A DNA stretch of 6,649 nucleotides from CAZTLE01 sp964614415 (GTDB lineage Bacteria; Bacteroidota; Bacteroidia; Flavobacteriales; Flavobacteriaceae). Both the position numbers and the translations under genes were made by a program. Shown one piece after another: positions 1-5,849 of this stretch. The DNA is taken from positions 1-6,649 of the forward strand of contig CAZTLE010000215.1 of the NCBI GenBank assembly GCA_964614415.1. The letters run 5' to 3'. A model generated the notes under the pieces. The model made no database searches. It worked only from the letters and a program-made list of their open reading frames with translations, and had not been told where the DNA came from. How positions within the stretch are numbered: the first letter of the stretch is position 1; each line of letters starts with the position of its first letter.

Positions 1-2103
1 TGAATTGGTTGGCACATCGGCTAATCCATTGTCAATGGCATTCCAACTTCCACCACCGTCGGTCGTCTGGTATACATGACTGGTCCCAAAACCTGAAAAG
101 ACTGCATAGGCAATGGAATCATCCGTAGGATCGAATTCGATATCCTTGCAAATTCTATTTGGGAGTCCTGTCATGGCGCTAAAGCTTTGGCCCCCGTTTG
201 TTGATCTAAACACTTTGGGCTGAAGGGTTCCCGAAAACGGGTCGGGGGCCGTGGTGACATATAAGAAATTAGGGTTTTGATGGGATACTGCAATTTTCAA
301 TATCACATTGCTGCCGTCGACGGCCTGGTTCGAAATGGCCGACCAGTTTTCGGCCGAGTCGGTTGACTTGTACAACCACGTACCTCCCGCATACATGATA
401 TCATTATCCGTGGGCGCAATTTCATAGGGTGCCGAAAAAGCGGTATAGTCATTTGCTACGAGGTTGGGAGCTCTGTTCAGGAAGGTGTTTCCGTTATCCG
501 TCGACTTAAAGAGATTGAGCCCCTGAGCCGATCCGAAAACAATATTATCATCGTCCTGACGTACCGAAGCGGACATCCCGTCACCTCCTATAACACGCCA
601 CCATGACGGGTCTCCTCTCCACACGTATGAAGCGTTGTCCTGGGTTCCCCCAATACAAAATGCAGGGTTGGTAGCCGAGCTTCCCATGTTGGCGTAGAAT
701 TGCGTGGTTTGCAATCCGCCATTGTGAGTCACGAAGGTTTCACCTCCGTCATCTGAAGAGAAAACACCACCGTCGGTAGCATAGAACACGACATCATTGA
801 CCAATGGGTGGTAATAAACCGCATGAATATCGGCATGGATATAATCGGGGCCGCCTTCCGGCTGATCTACGGAGATCAGTCCGAAATCCCAGTTTTGCCA
901 AAACGACTTCTGCACAAAAGTAGTTCCGGTATTGGTCGACTTCCAGGCATCGAGCCCCACATTGATTATTTCACTGGTATTGTTAGGATTTATAGCAATA
1001 TCATGGGAATACCAACCCTGCCAAAAAGCAATGTTTTGATTGTTAATATTCGACCAGTTTGTCCCGCCGTTTGTCGACCGAAAAATTCCAGCCGGCGTGG
1101 TGGCTCCGGTGTTGAACCATCCTACCTGGATGGAGGCGTAAATGGTATTTGAATTTGCAGGATCGATGGCGAGTTTCGCATTGCCGGACCAGGCGGTGAT
1201 CAGTCCCGCATCCAATAGTTCCGTGAATGAATTACCCTTATTGGTAGATTTAAAGATCCCACTTAGGTTGGGATCGAGATTGAAATTGAAATTCCCCTGA
1301 GAAACATAGAGCACATCACCGTTGTTGGGATCAACTTCTACGTCTATACAGTTCGGTTGACTGAATACCAAAGTCCAACTGGCACCCGCATCGAGGCTTC
1401 TGTAAACGCCATCTGTTGTGGCGGCAAAGATCTCATTCGAATTTTGATTGCTGATTTCAATGTCCTGTACGCCTTTTATGTCGTCTGCATCAAAAGGCAA
1501 TACCTGGGTCCAGTTGGTACCACCATCGGTTGTTTTCAGGATCCCGATTCCATAGGTACCCCGGGTTAGCCTGTTAATAAGACCGGGTTCGGCGATACTC
1601 ACACCATAGGTCTCCCCGGTGCCTATATACATGACATCCGGGTCGTTTTGATCGATGGCAATAGCTCCGACTCCCAGTACGGGAAACCCTGTAGTGACCG
1701 GTTCCCAGGCAAATCGACCCACTCCCCGGGACGTAGTCTTCCAGAGTCCCCCACTGGCAGAGCCGGCAAATATTATGTCAGGATCCGTAGGATGAAAAGC
1801 CAGGCACAGTATCCGCCCTCCAATATTTTCAGGGCCGAGGCTTTCCCATTCTCCCGGAACCGATGATGTTCTCGTCTTTTGTTGGGCAAACGCCGCCGCG
1901 TATTTCGATACCGGAATATTATCGTTGGGATAGGACCGTTCAAAGGACCACATATCCAGGGCCTCTCCGGCTCCGGAGGTGTTGGCTTTGTAAGTTTCAA
2001 AAGAGGTCTTTTCTTCCGTTTCGGGGTGATCTTGCCAGTAGATGGCAGCACATAAAAGGATGGTAGTAACAAAGGCTATAGGCCAGCGTAATTTCAGTTT
2101 CAT
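1..2103 (-). CDS. Secreted Asp-box (BNR/sortilin-like) beta-propeller protein, C-terminus beyond window
   Basis: The frame is open from the ATG at 2103-2101 to the left edge, giving 701 residues with no stop. Residues 1-22 form an export signal or anchor: a basic start (MKLKLR), then a hydrophobic stretch to about 21. From about residue 86 the protein has the GGR...HPTDPD...GSASGGLW signature of BNR/VPS10-like propellers, followed by about ten Asp boxes ([ST]-x-[DN]-x-G-x-x-[WF]). These lie near residues 190-198, 235-243, 285-293, 342-350, 388-396, 449-457, 533-541, 579-587, 633-641 and 679-687. A GGTQDN motif is at 485-490. Asp boxes mark propeller blade loops in sialidases, sortilins and GH74 enzymes, but catalytic residues cannot be assigned, so a glycosidase function is not established. 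A type IX secretion C-terminal domain would be expected beyond the edge (inference). The start has no Shine-Dalgarno sequence, and the AraC gene lies 88 bp upstream on the same strand. Confidence 0.9.
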   Translation of the reverse strand, partial: MKLKLRWPIAFVTTILLCAAIYWQDHPETEEKTSFETYKANTSGAGEALDMWSFERSYPNDNIPVSKYAAAFAQQKTRTSSVPGEWESLGPENIGGRILCLAFHPTDPDIIFAGSASGGLWKTTSRGVGRFAWEPVTTGFPVLGVGAIAIDQNDPDVMYIGTGETYGVSIAEPGLINRLTRGTYGIGILKTTDGGTNWTQVLPFDADDIKGVQDIEISNQNSNEIFAATTDGVYRSLDAGASWTLVFSQPNCIDVEVDPNNGDVLYVSQGNFNFNLDPNLSGIFKSTNKGNSFTELLDAGLITAWSGNAKLAIDPANSNTIYASIQVGWFNTGATTPAGIFRSTNGGTNWSNINNQNIAFWQGWYSHDIAINPNNTSEIINVGLDAWKSTNTGTTFVQKSFWQNWDFGLISVDQPEGGPDYIHADIHAVYYHPLVNDVVFYATDGGVFSSDDGGETFVTHNGGLQTTQFYANMGSSATNPAFCIGGTQDNASYVWRGDPSWWRVIGGDGMSASVRQDDDNIVFGSAQGLNLFKSTDNGNTFLNRAPNLVANDYTAFSAPYEIAPTDNDIMYAGGTWLYKSTDSAENWSAISNQAVDGSNVILKIAVSHQNPNFLYVTTAPDPFSGTLQPKVFRSTNGGQSFSAMTGLPNRICKDIEFDPTDDSIAYAVFSGFGTSHVYQTTDGGGSWNAIDNGLADVPTNS

Positions 2104-2191
2104 AACAATTGTGGTTAATGGTTTTGGCTCTGATTGAGCTTTTTGAGACCAATTTAAACCACGCCTGGAGTATTATTTTGTCAAATATTGC

Positions 2192-3106
2192 TCAAAAGCC
2201 CAGTATGTCTTTGCGATATTGGGAAGGAGATATACCGGTAATGCCTTTGAACGTCTTTGAAAATGAGTAGACATCGGTAAAGCCACAGTCGTACGCGACA
2301 TGATGGATTTTAAGGCTTTTGTCCCTTAGGGACTTTTTGGCATCTTCTACCTTGCAGTGCAAATAATACCGATAGGGTGTAATTCCAAAAACGGATTTGA
2401 AAAGCCGAATTAAATGAAACTTGGAAAGTCCGCTGTGTGCACAAACAGTATCAAAATTGAAATGGTACCGGGAAGTGGAGGCCAGAAAATCGCGGGCGGT
2501 AAGCAGGCGTCTGAAGAGTTCTTCCCGTGTGGCGCGTTTCACCTTGTCGATACGTTCTACCTGCCTCCGTACTTTGTCTTGTGAAAACACCATGGCCTCG
2601 GCAATCGAAAAATAGGTCTCCTCTACAAAACGGGTTTGGGGCACGCCATCTCTCATGATACCGCGATGCAACCGTTTCAGTGCAGCTCCCAGCAGATCAT
2701 TTTGGCCAAAGGGATACTCCATAAATTCAAAGTGAATGCCTCCATCTTCAAAGGGAAGATCCAACAATTGGCGATTCTTGCGACCATACACGTTAATAAC
2801 GTCCTGAACTACGTTCTTATTCAGAAATACAGAAATGGCTTCAGAGCCATGACCTGGCAAACATTCCACCCATCTTCCGTCGTTCACTAACAAATAGGTA
2901 CCACCATGCACACGAATACCTCTATCCCCAACCCGGTAGGTTTCGGTTCCATTGATGATGTACTTGATCGAAATATTAGATTCGTAGGAAACCGAACAAT
3001 AAGCATCTTCATTGGAATAATAGATCTCATTCGAAAATTTTTCCGGGAACACATCATCACCCTCATTCCCGTCCAGCAAAATCAGGTCGGTGTTAAATTG
3101 GATCAT
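2192..3106 (-). CDS. AraC-family transcriptional regulator
   Basis: This 304-residue protein has the standard two-part AraC layout. Residues about 30-105 resemble a cupin-like ligand-sensing domain (beta-rich, with YRVGDRGIRVHGGTYLLVN near 57-75). Residues about 198-300 are the DNA-binding domain with two helix-turn-helix motifs. The first is at about 217-240 (VCAHSGLSKFHLIRLFKSVFG) and the second at about 265-289 (HHVAYDCGFTDVYSFSKTFK). The family signature GISPSQYRK lies at 291-299. The protein is cytoplasmic and binds DNA, and its effector is unknown. The gene is divergent from the M28 peptidase and 88 bp upstream of the Asp-box gene on the same strand, so either may be a target (inference). 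The start at 3106 gives a full-length family member and has no Shine-Dalgarno sequence. A 5-bp-arm inverted repeat lies just upstream at 3118-3131. Confidence 0.95.
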   Translation of the reverse strand: MIQFNTDLILLDGNEGDDVFPEKFSNEIYYSNEDAYCSVSYESNISIKYIINGTETYRVGDRGIRVHGGTYLLVNDGRWVECLPGHGSEAISVFLNKNVVQDVINVYGRKNRQLLDLPFEDGGIHFEFMEYPFGQNDLLGAALKRLHRGIMRDGVPQTRFVEETYFSIAEAMVFSQDKVRRQVERIDKVKRATREELFRRLLTARDFLASTSRYHFNFDTVCAHSGLSKFHLIRLFKSVFGITPYRYYLHCKVEDAKKSLRDKSLKIHHVAYDCGFTDVYSFSKTFKGITGISPSQYRKDILGF

Positions 3107-3117
3107 AGCGGTTTTTT

Positions 3118-3131
3118 GTACTCACAAGTAC
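3118..3131. promoter_or_regulatory. Short inverted repeat upstream of the AraC gene
   Basis: Perfect arms GTACT and AGTAC flank CACA, 12 bp before the AraC-family start codon. The position would suit an autoregulatory operator or a 5' UTR hairpin. Arms of only 5 bp occur by chance, so the role is inference. Confidence 0.25.
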
Positions 3132-3240
3132 CTGCTAATATTTTGGTCAGGGGTAAACTCCTATAATCATTACCCGGAAGGATCGGAATCTACTTTTTCA
3201 CATAATTTTCACACCCCCCCAACCCAACTCCTGCTATATT

Positions 3241-3273
3241 TACGGAATAAAATTTACCGTATCTTTTCACGGT
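3241..3273. promoter_or_regulatory. Candidate M28-peptidase promoter with ACGG/CCGT half-sites
   Basis: TATCTTTT at 3260-3267 resembles the Bacteroidota -7 element TAnnTTTG and lies 20 bp before the peptidase ATG. No good -33 TTTG is seen, only TTTA at 3239-3242. Three related half-sites surround the box: TACGG at 3241-3245, ACCGTA at 3256-3261 and ACGGT at 3269-3273. ACCGT and ACGGT form an inverted repeat with an 8-bp spacer covering most of the -7 candidate. This could be an operator for the divergent AraC regulator, but that is inference. Confidence 0.3.
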
Positions 3274-3286
3274 TAAATATCAGAAA

Positions 3287-4315
3287 ATGAAATATCTCTT
3301 ATTGTTTGCCCTTGCGATTAGTTCGGTTTCCTGTAATACGGCTCAAAATTCGTCGACAAAATCGCAATTAATGACGCGTGTCGACTACGCCAATACCATA
3401 ACATCGGAAGAACTTAAGGAGCATCTGTATACATTTGCCGGCGATGAGATGGAAGGTCGAATGACCGGGACTGAGGGTCAGAGGAAAGCTGCAGAATACT
3501 TGAGCTCGTTTTATAAGTCTCAAGGGATTTCAGGGCCCAATGGCGGCGATGACTATTATCAGGTGATTCCGTCAACTTACTTCAAAAAGTCAAGAAGGTC
3601 CAGATATGAGCCCAAGGAGACTGAAAATGTGCTGGGTTTTATAAAGGGATCTGAAAAACCGGATGAAGTGATCGTCATTTCTGCACACTATGACCACGTT
3701 GGCACAGATAGAGACGGCAACGTATATAACGGTGCGGACGATGACGGTAGCGGTACGGTAGGCGTACTGGAGATTGCCGAAGCGTTCCAAATGGCAGTTA
3801 AAAACGGACAGGGACCCAAGCGGTCTATTCTATTCCTGCACGTTACCGCCGAAGAAATTGGATTGTATGGATCAAAGTACTATACCGATAACCCTATTTT
3901 CCCCCTTGAAAATACTGTTTGTAACCTTAACACAGATATGATCGGGCGTATTTCCCCTGAAAAAGCCGATAACCCTAATTACGTGTACCTCATTGGAAGC
4001 AACAGGCTAAGTCAGGAACTTCACGATCTTTCAGAAGCGGTTAACAAGCAGTACACTAACTTAGAACTGGATTATACCTTTAACGCCGAAGACGATCCCA
4101 ATCGATTCTACTACAGAAGTGATCACTATAATTTCGCCAAGAACAATATTCCGGTCATCTTCTACTTCAATGGGGTGCATGAGGATTATCACAAGATCAC
4201 CGACACTCCCGATAAAATCAATTATGAAGTACTGGCAAAACGAACAAAGCTCATCTTTCAGACGGCCTGGGAAATAGCCAACCGGGAAGGTCGCATTACA
4301 GCGGATAAGTTGTAA
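3287..4315 (+). CDS. Exported M28-family zinc metallopeptidase
   Basis: This 342-residue protein is a co-catalytic zinc exopeptidase of family M28 (aminopeptidase Y/S-like), predicted to release N-terminal residues from peptides outside the cytoplasm. Residues 1-16 form a signal peptide ending SSVSC. Cys16 could be lipidated, although the lipobox is imperfect (Ser at -3). By alignment to known M28 motifs, the metal ligands are His134 (SAHYDH), the bridging Asp152 (GADDDGSG), Glu190, Asp217 (NTDMIG) and His302 (YHKITDTPDK). Glu189 is the likely general base (TAEE). All key residues are present, so the enzyme should be active. The RSDH motif at 277-280 is also typical. No PA insert is seen, so this is a compact single-domain form. 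Substrate specificity is not readable. The gene stands alone, divergent from AraC, with a heptamer array and a terminator behind it. Confidence 0.96.
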   Translation: MKYLLLFALAISSVSCNTAQNSSTKSQLMTRVDYANTITSEELKEHLYTFAGDEMEGRMTGTEGQRKAAEYLSSFYKSQGISGPNGGDDYYQVIPSTYFKKSRRSRYEPKETENVLGFIKGSEKPDEVIVISAHYDHVGTDRDGNVYNGADDDGSGTVGVLEIAEAFQMAVKNGQGPKRSILFLHVTAEEIGLYGSKYYTDNPIFPLENTVCNLNTDMIGRISPEKADNPNYVYLIGSNRLSQELHDLSEAVNKQYTNLELDYTFNAEDDPNRFYYRSDHYNFAKNNIPVIFYFNGVHEDYHKITDTPDKINYEVLAKRTKLIFQTAWEIANREGRITADKL

Positions 4316-4385
4316 GTTTTGAGTTTTGAGTGTTGAATTGTGAGTGTTGAGGTTTGAGTGTTGAGTTTTAAATGTTGAGTTGGGA
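4316..4385 (+). repeat. Heptamer tandem array (about 10 units, consensus GTGTTGA/GTTTTGA)
   Basis: Starting at the base after the M28 stop codon, the sequence reads as ten consecutive 7-bp units: GTTTTGA, GTTTTGA, GTGTTGA, ATTGTGA, GTGTTGA, GGTTTGA, GTGTTGA, GTTTTAA, ATGTTGA, GTTGGGA. The period is exact throughout, and the last units are the most diverged. The array lies in the 3' UTR between convergent genes and is not coding. Its function is unknown. Slippage-driven growth is the simplest explanation. Confidence 0.85.
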
Positions 4386-4421
4386 CTCGAACCACATCTT
4401 CATATATAAAAAGAAATACTA

Positions 4422-4835
4422 TCAAGAAAGGCCTTCCCCTGGAGGGTCTTTTCTTTTTCGGATAATGATAACCAGGATCACTAATACCATGGGAACCGAA
4501 TTGAAAAGCGGGCTAAAGATATCCCGATTCCCCAGAAAGAACTCGAACCAGTGGAGCCCAGCCAACAGACTAAAAAACAAGAAAACAACATAATTCATCC
4601 ACTTAGCCTCTTTCCAATGGAAAGCCAGCCAAAGCAACATAGCACCTATCCCGACGAAGGCGGTGCCCAGTTCCATGGTTGAATGAATAAGCCAATCGGC
4701 AAGGATAACGCCTGAATCAGTAGAAGTTTCAACATCCGGCAGGCCTATGGTAGGGCTAAAGATTGCGAGTAAGCCACCCGCTATAAAAAGCAGCCCCAGG
4801 CCGAAATATACTACTAATGGTATTCTTTGTATCAT
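4422..4835 (-). CDS. Small four-helix integral membrane protein, function unknown
   Basis: I do not recognise the family. The 137 residues form four hydrophobic segments at about 6-27, 45-72, 79-101 and 108-125, and the protein ends with a basic, hydrophilic tail (RKRKDPPGEGLS). It is therefore predicted to sit in the inner membrane. Charged or polar residues within segments 2 and 3 (Asp47, His51, Glu55, His95, Glu98) are possible functional positions, but no catalytic motif is apparent. The start codon overlaps the stop of the upstream acetyltransferase gene in an ATGA (4832-4835). This implies translational coupling and co-expression and supports the start choice. The 3' end overlaps the hairpin that terminates the convergent peptidase transcript. 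Whether the two coupled genes work together is inference. Confidence 0.85.
   Translation of the reverse strand: MIQRIPLVVYFGLGLLFIAGGLLAIFSPTIGLPDVETSTDSGVILADWLIHSTMELGTAFVGIGAMLLWLAFHWKEAKWMNYVVFLFFSLLAGLHWFEFFLGNRDIFSPLFNSVPMVLVILVIIIRKRKDPPGEGLS
4427..4458 (+). terminator. Rho-independent-type terminator of the M28 gene, overlapping a convergent CDS
   Basis: AAAGGCCTTCC at 4427-4437 pairs with GGAGGGTCTTT at 4441-4451 around a CCT loop. This gives an 11-bp stem with two G-U wobbles. A T-rich tail follows on the plus strand (TCTTTTCTTTTT). It ends the peptidase transcript about 110 bp after its stop codon. The stem also encodes the last residues (PPGEGLS) of the convergent membrane protein. 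On the minus strand no clean U tract follows, so it fits plus-strand termination better. Confidence 0.65.
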
Positions 4836-5296
4836 TCGGCTATGCTGTTTAGCTTCTTTTCAAAACAAACACTGTTTTCAATTCCGGCATACTGGCCGTA
4901 ATTGGGAATGCGGTTATAACCGTTCTTCTCATATAGTCCTATGGCTTCAGGTTGTCTTTTCCCGGTTTCGAGTACGCACTTCTCGTAGCCCATTTCAGAA
5001 GCCCATTGTTCCAACTCAATCAGCACTTTGGTTCCAATTCCTTTGCCTCTGCCTTCCGGAACCGTATACATCCGTTTTACTTCCATGGCACCAGGTTCAA
5101 ACTCTTTTACGGCTCCACAGCCTATCGGGTGCGTTCCTTCATAGGCCACAACCGTATGTTTCAGCATATCGATCTTATTAAACTGTGCATAATAGGCATG
5201 CTCCTCGCCATCCCGTTGTGCGAGATCGGCATCCAGATGGCGTACCAGCTCTATAAAATCGGGATGCGCTGAATTGGTTCTGAGAATTCGAATCAT
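4832..5296 (-). CDS. GNAT-family N-acetyltransferase
   Basis: The 154-residue protein has the GNAT fold in a compact single-domain form. Motif A covers about residues 71-92 (EVKRMYTVP, then RGKGIGTKVL). It contains the acetyl-CoA pyrophosphate-binding signature R/Q-x-x-G-x-G as Arg83-Gly84-Lys85-Gly86-Ile87-Gly88. Motif B is at about 108-138 (LETGKRQPEAIGLYEKNGY), with Tyr122 in the usual position of the late general-acid tyrosine. The protein is predicted to be cytoplasmic and to transfer an acetyl group from acetyl-CoA to an amine. The substrate cannot be read from the sequence. It is the first gene of a two-gene unit, and its TGA overlaps the ATG of the membrane protein. The start has no Shine-Dalgarno sequence. 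TACCTTTA on the minus strand (5304-5311) resembles a -7 box but lies too close to the ATG, with no -33 partner, to be called. Confidence 0.94.
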   Translation of the reverse strand: MIRILRTNSAHPDFIELVRHLDADLAQRDGEEHAYYAQFNKIDMLKHTVVAYEGTHPIGCGAVKEFEPGAMEVKRMYTVPEGRGKGIGTKVLIELEQWASEMGYEKCVLETGKRQPEAIGLYEKNGYNRIPNYGQYAGIENSVCFEKKLNSIAE

Positions 5297-5370
5297 AACC
5301 TGATAAAGGTACTAAAAGTGGACAGGAAACTTCATTGCAAAGAGAAGGACTTTAATTACTTACGAATAGT

Positions 5371-5411
5371 GTTACGGTTTTGTTGTAAACAAAGTAACAC
5401 AAAACCATAAC
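5371..5411. promoter_or_regulatory. Inverted repeat GTTAcGGTTTTGT / ACAAAACCaTAAC
   Basis: Arms at 5371-5383 and 5399-5411 match at 12 of 13 positions around a 15-bp spacer. Inside lie a smaller dyad, TTGT-AA-ACAA (5383-5392), and a second copy of the outer pentamer as GTAAC (5394-5398), which pairs with GTTAC at 5371-5375. The site is between the divergent GNAT gene and the repeat-protein gene and about 35 bp upstream of the promoter candidate. A transcription factor operator is the likeliest reading. Confidence 0.5.
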
Positions 5412-5444
5412 TTGTTAATTTACAGTAACTTAACATCAATTTAA

Positions 5445-5476
5445 TTTGATATGACAGCAAAAATTTCTTATCTTTA
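5445..5476 (+). promoter_or_regulatory. Bacteroidota-type promoter for the repeat-protein transcript
   Basis: TTTG at 5445-5448 and TATCTTTA at 5469-5476 are separated by 20 bp. This matches the known Bacteroidota pattern (TTTG, about 19-21 bp, TAnnTTTG) with one mismatch at the last base. The surroundings are A/T-rich. Transcription would start near 5482-5484, leaving a leader of about 370 nt. Confidence 0.55.
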
Positions 5477-5573
5477 GTTTACATATGAACTCCCCGAATT
5501 AGTATTCGCTTTGCCCGATTTGCCCCGGAAAATATAAAAGCGTGACTGAATATAATCTTAAAACCCACTGACC

Positions 5574-5624
5574 ATGACAACACACCCTACATCCCTTCGA
5601 ACCGAAATTATCAATTGGTTCTAA
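5574..5624 (+). CDS. Putative leader peptide or remnant small gene (16 codons)
   Basis: ATG at 5574 opens a 16-residue frame, MTTHPTSLRTEIINWF, ending in TAA at 5622-5624. I do not recognise it. Just at the stop, the +1 frame continues with 21 protein-like codons (TCT at 5620 to TCA at 5682, SKHPENSFQKTLRRDIHTYI then S) before TAG at 5683. Together they would make a protein of about 36-37 residues. Three readings are possible: a leader peptide as it stands, a small gene broken by a frameshift, or a +1 frameshift at TTC TAA. It lies in the 5' leader of the repeat protein about 225 bp before that gene. No Shine-Dalgarno sequence is visible. The reading frame is short enough to be chance. Confidence 0.3.
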   Translation: MTTHPTSLRTEIINWF

Positions 5625-5629
5625 ACATC

Positions 5630-5817
5630 CTGAAAATTCATTTCAGAAAACCCTGAGAAGGGATATACATACTTACATCTCATAGTTTCTTACGCGCGCA
5701 GTGCAGGTAACCCCTCACCCTGAAACTAGATTGGGAGGACGACTGAATAGGACGCCTATGGCGACCCCTGATATTCTATGCCTCTTCCCTACCCGGATCC
5801 GAACTGGTAATCACCAG
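5630..5817 (+). ncRNA. Candidate structured 5' leader RNA
   Basis: Potential helices in order are: CTGAAA/TTTCAG (5630-5635 with 5641-5646); CCCT/AGGG closed by a GAGA tetraloop (5651-5662); TAGTTTC/GAAACTA (5683-5689 with 5722-5728), with TTAC/GTAA nested inside (5690-5693 with 5707-5710); GAATA-GG-A-CGCC paired with GGCG-A-CC...TATTC (5745-5776, with an A-A mismatch and a 5-nt bulge); and CTGGT/ACCAG (5804-5817) with an AATC loop. No terminator with a U tract follows. I do not recognise a known riboswitch class. These pairings were found by eye and have not been tested by folding. Confidence 0.35.
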
Positions 5818-5849
5818 AAACTTAATTATTAACATTAATCACAACCATC

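Larger units (their letters stand above)
5297..5849. other. 553-bp divergent intergenic region and long leader
   Basis: No ordinary gene is seen here. Positions 5297-5370 hold nothing definite. An inverted repeat lies at 5371-5411 and a Bacteroidota promoter candidate at 5445-5476. Perfect 5-bp arms occur at 5495-5508 (CGAAT, TAGT, ATTCG). A short reading frame occupies 5574-5624, and a stretch able to fold into several helices runs from 5630 to 5817. An A/T-rich segment then leads to the ATG at 5850. If the promoter is right, the 5' UTR of the repeat protein gene is about 370 nt, unusually long for this group. Confidence 0.6.

Noticed and set aside
808..1152. Plus-strand open frame of 114 codons inside the Asp-box gene
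   Set aside because: It is antisense to a well-supported coding frame with continuous Asp boxes, and its translation shows no domain or signal.
2047..2058. Possible lipobox (ILLC) in the N-terminus of the Asp-box protein
   Set aside because: Leu at -1 does not fit the lipobox rule (Gly/Ala/Ser), so lipidation is not supported.
1773..2072. Minus-strand open frame of 99 codons
   Set aside because: It overlaps the N-terminal part of the Asp-box gene in another frame. The true frame has a signal peptide and propeller motifs, and this one is Pro/Arg-rich noise.
2127..2144. GCTC-TGATT-GAGC hairpin followed by TTTTT on the plus strand
   Set aside because: The stem is only 4-5 bp and no plus-strand gene ends here. 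On the minus strand, where it would matter between AraC and the Asp-box gene, the T tract is on the wrong side.
3214..3220. Run of seven C residues between AraC and M28, considered as a phase-variation tract
   Set aside because: It is short, outside any coding region, and does not lie between recognisable promoter elements.
4747..5272. Two plus-strand open frames opposite the GNAT gene
   Set aside because: Both are antisense to the GNAT frame, which has intact motifs A and B. Their translations look random.
5451..5477. Eight-codon frame ATG ACA GCA ... TAG within the promoter region
   Set aside because: It overlaps the promoter elements, so it would not be transcribed from them. It is likely chance.
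5551..5556. Perfect TATAAT in the leader
   Set aside because: The Bacteroidota primary sigma factor uses TAnnTTTG, and no TTGACA-like element lies at the needed spacing.
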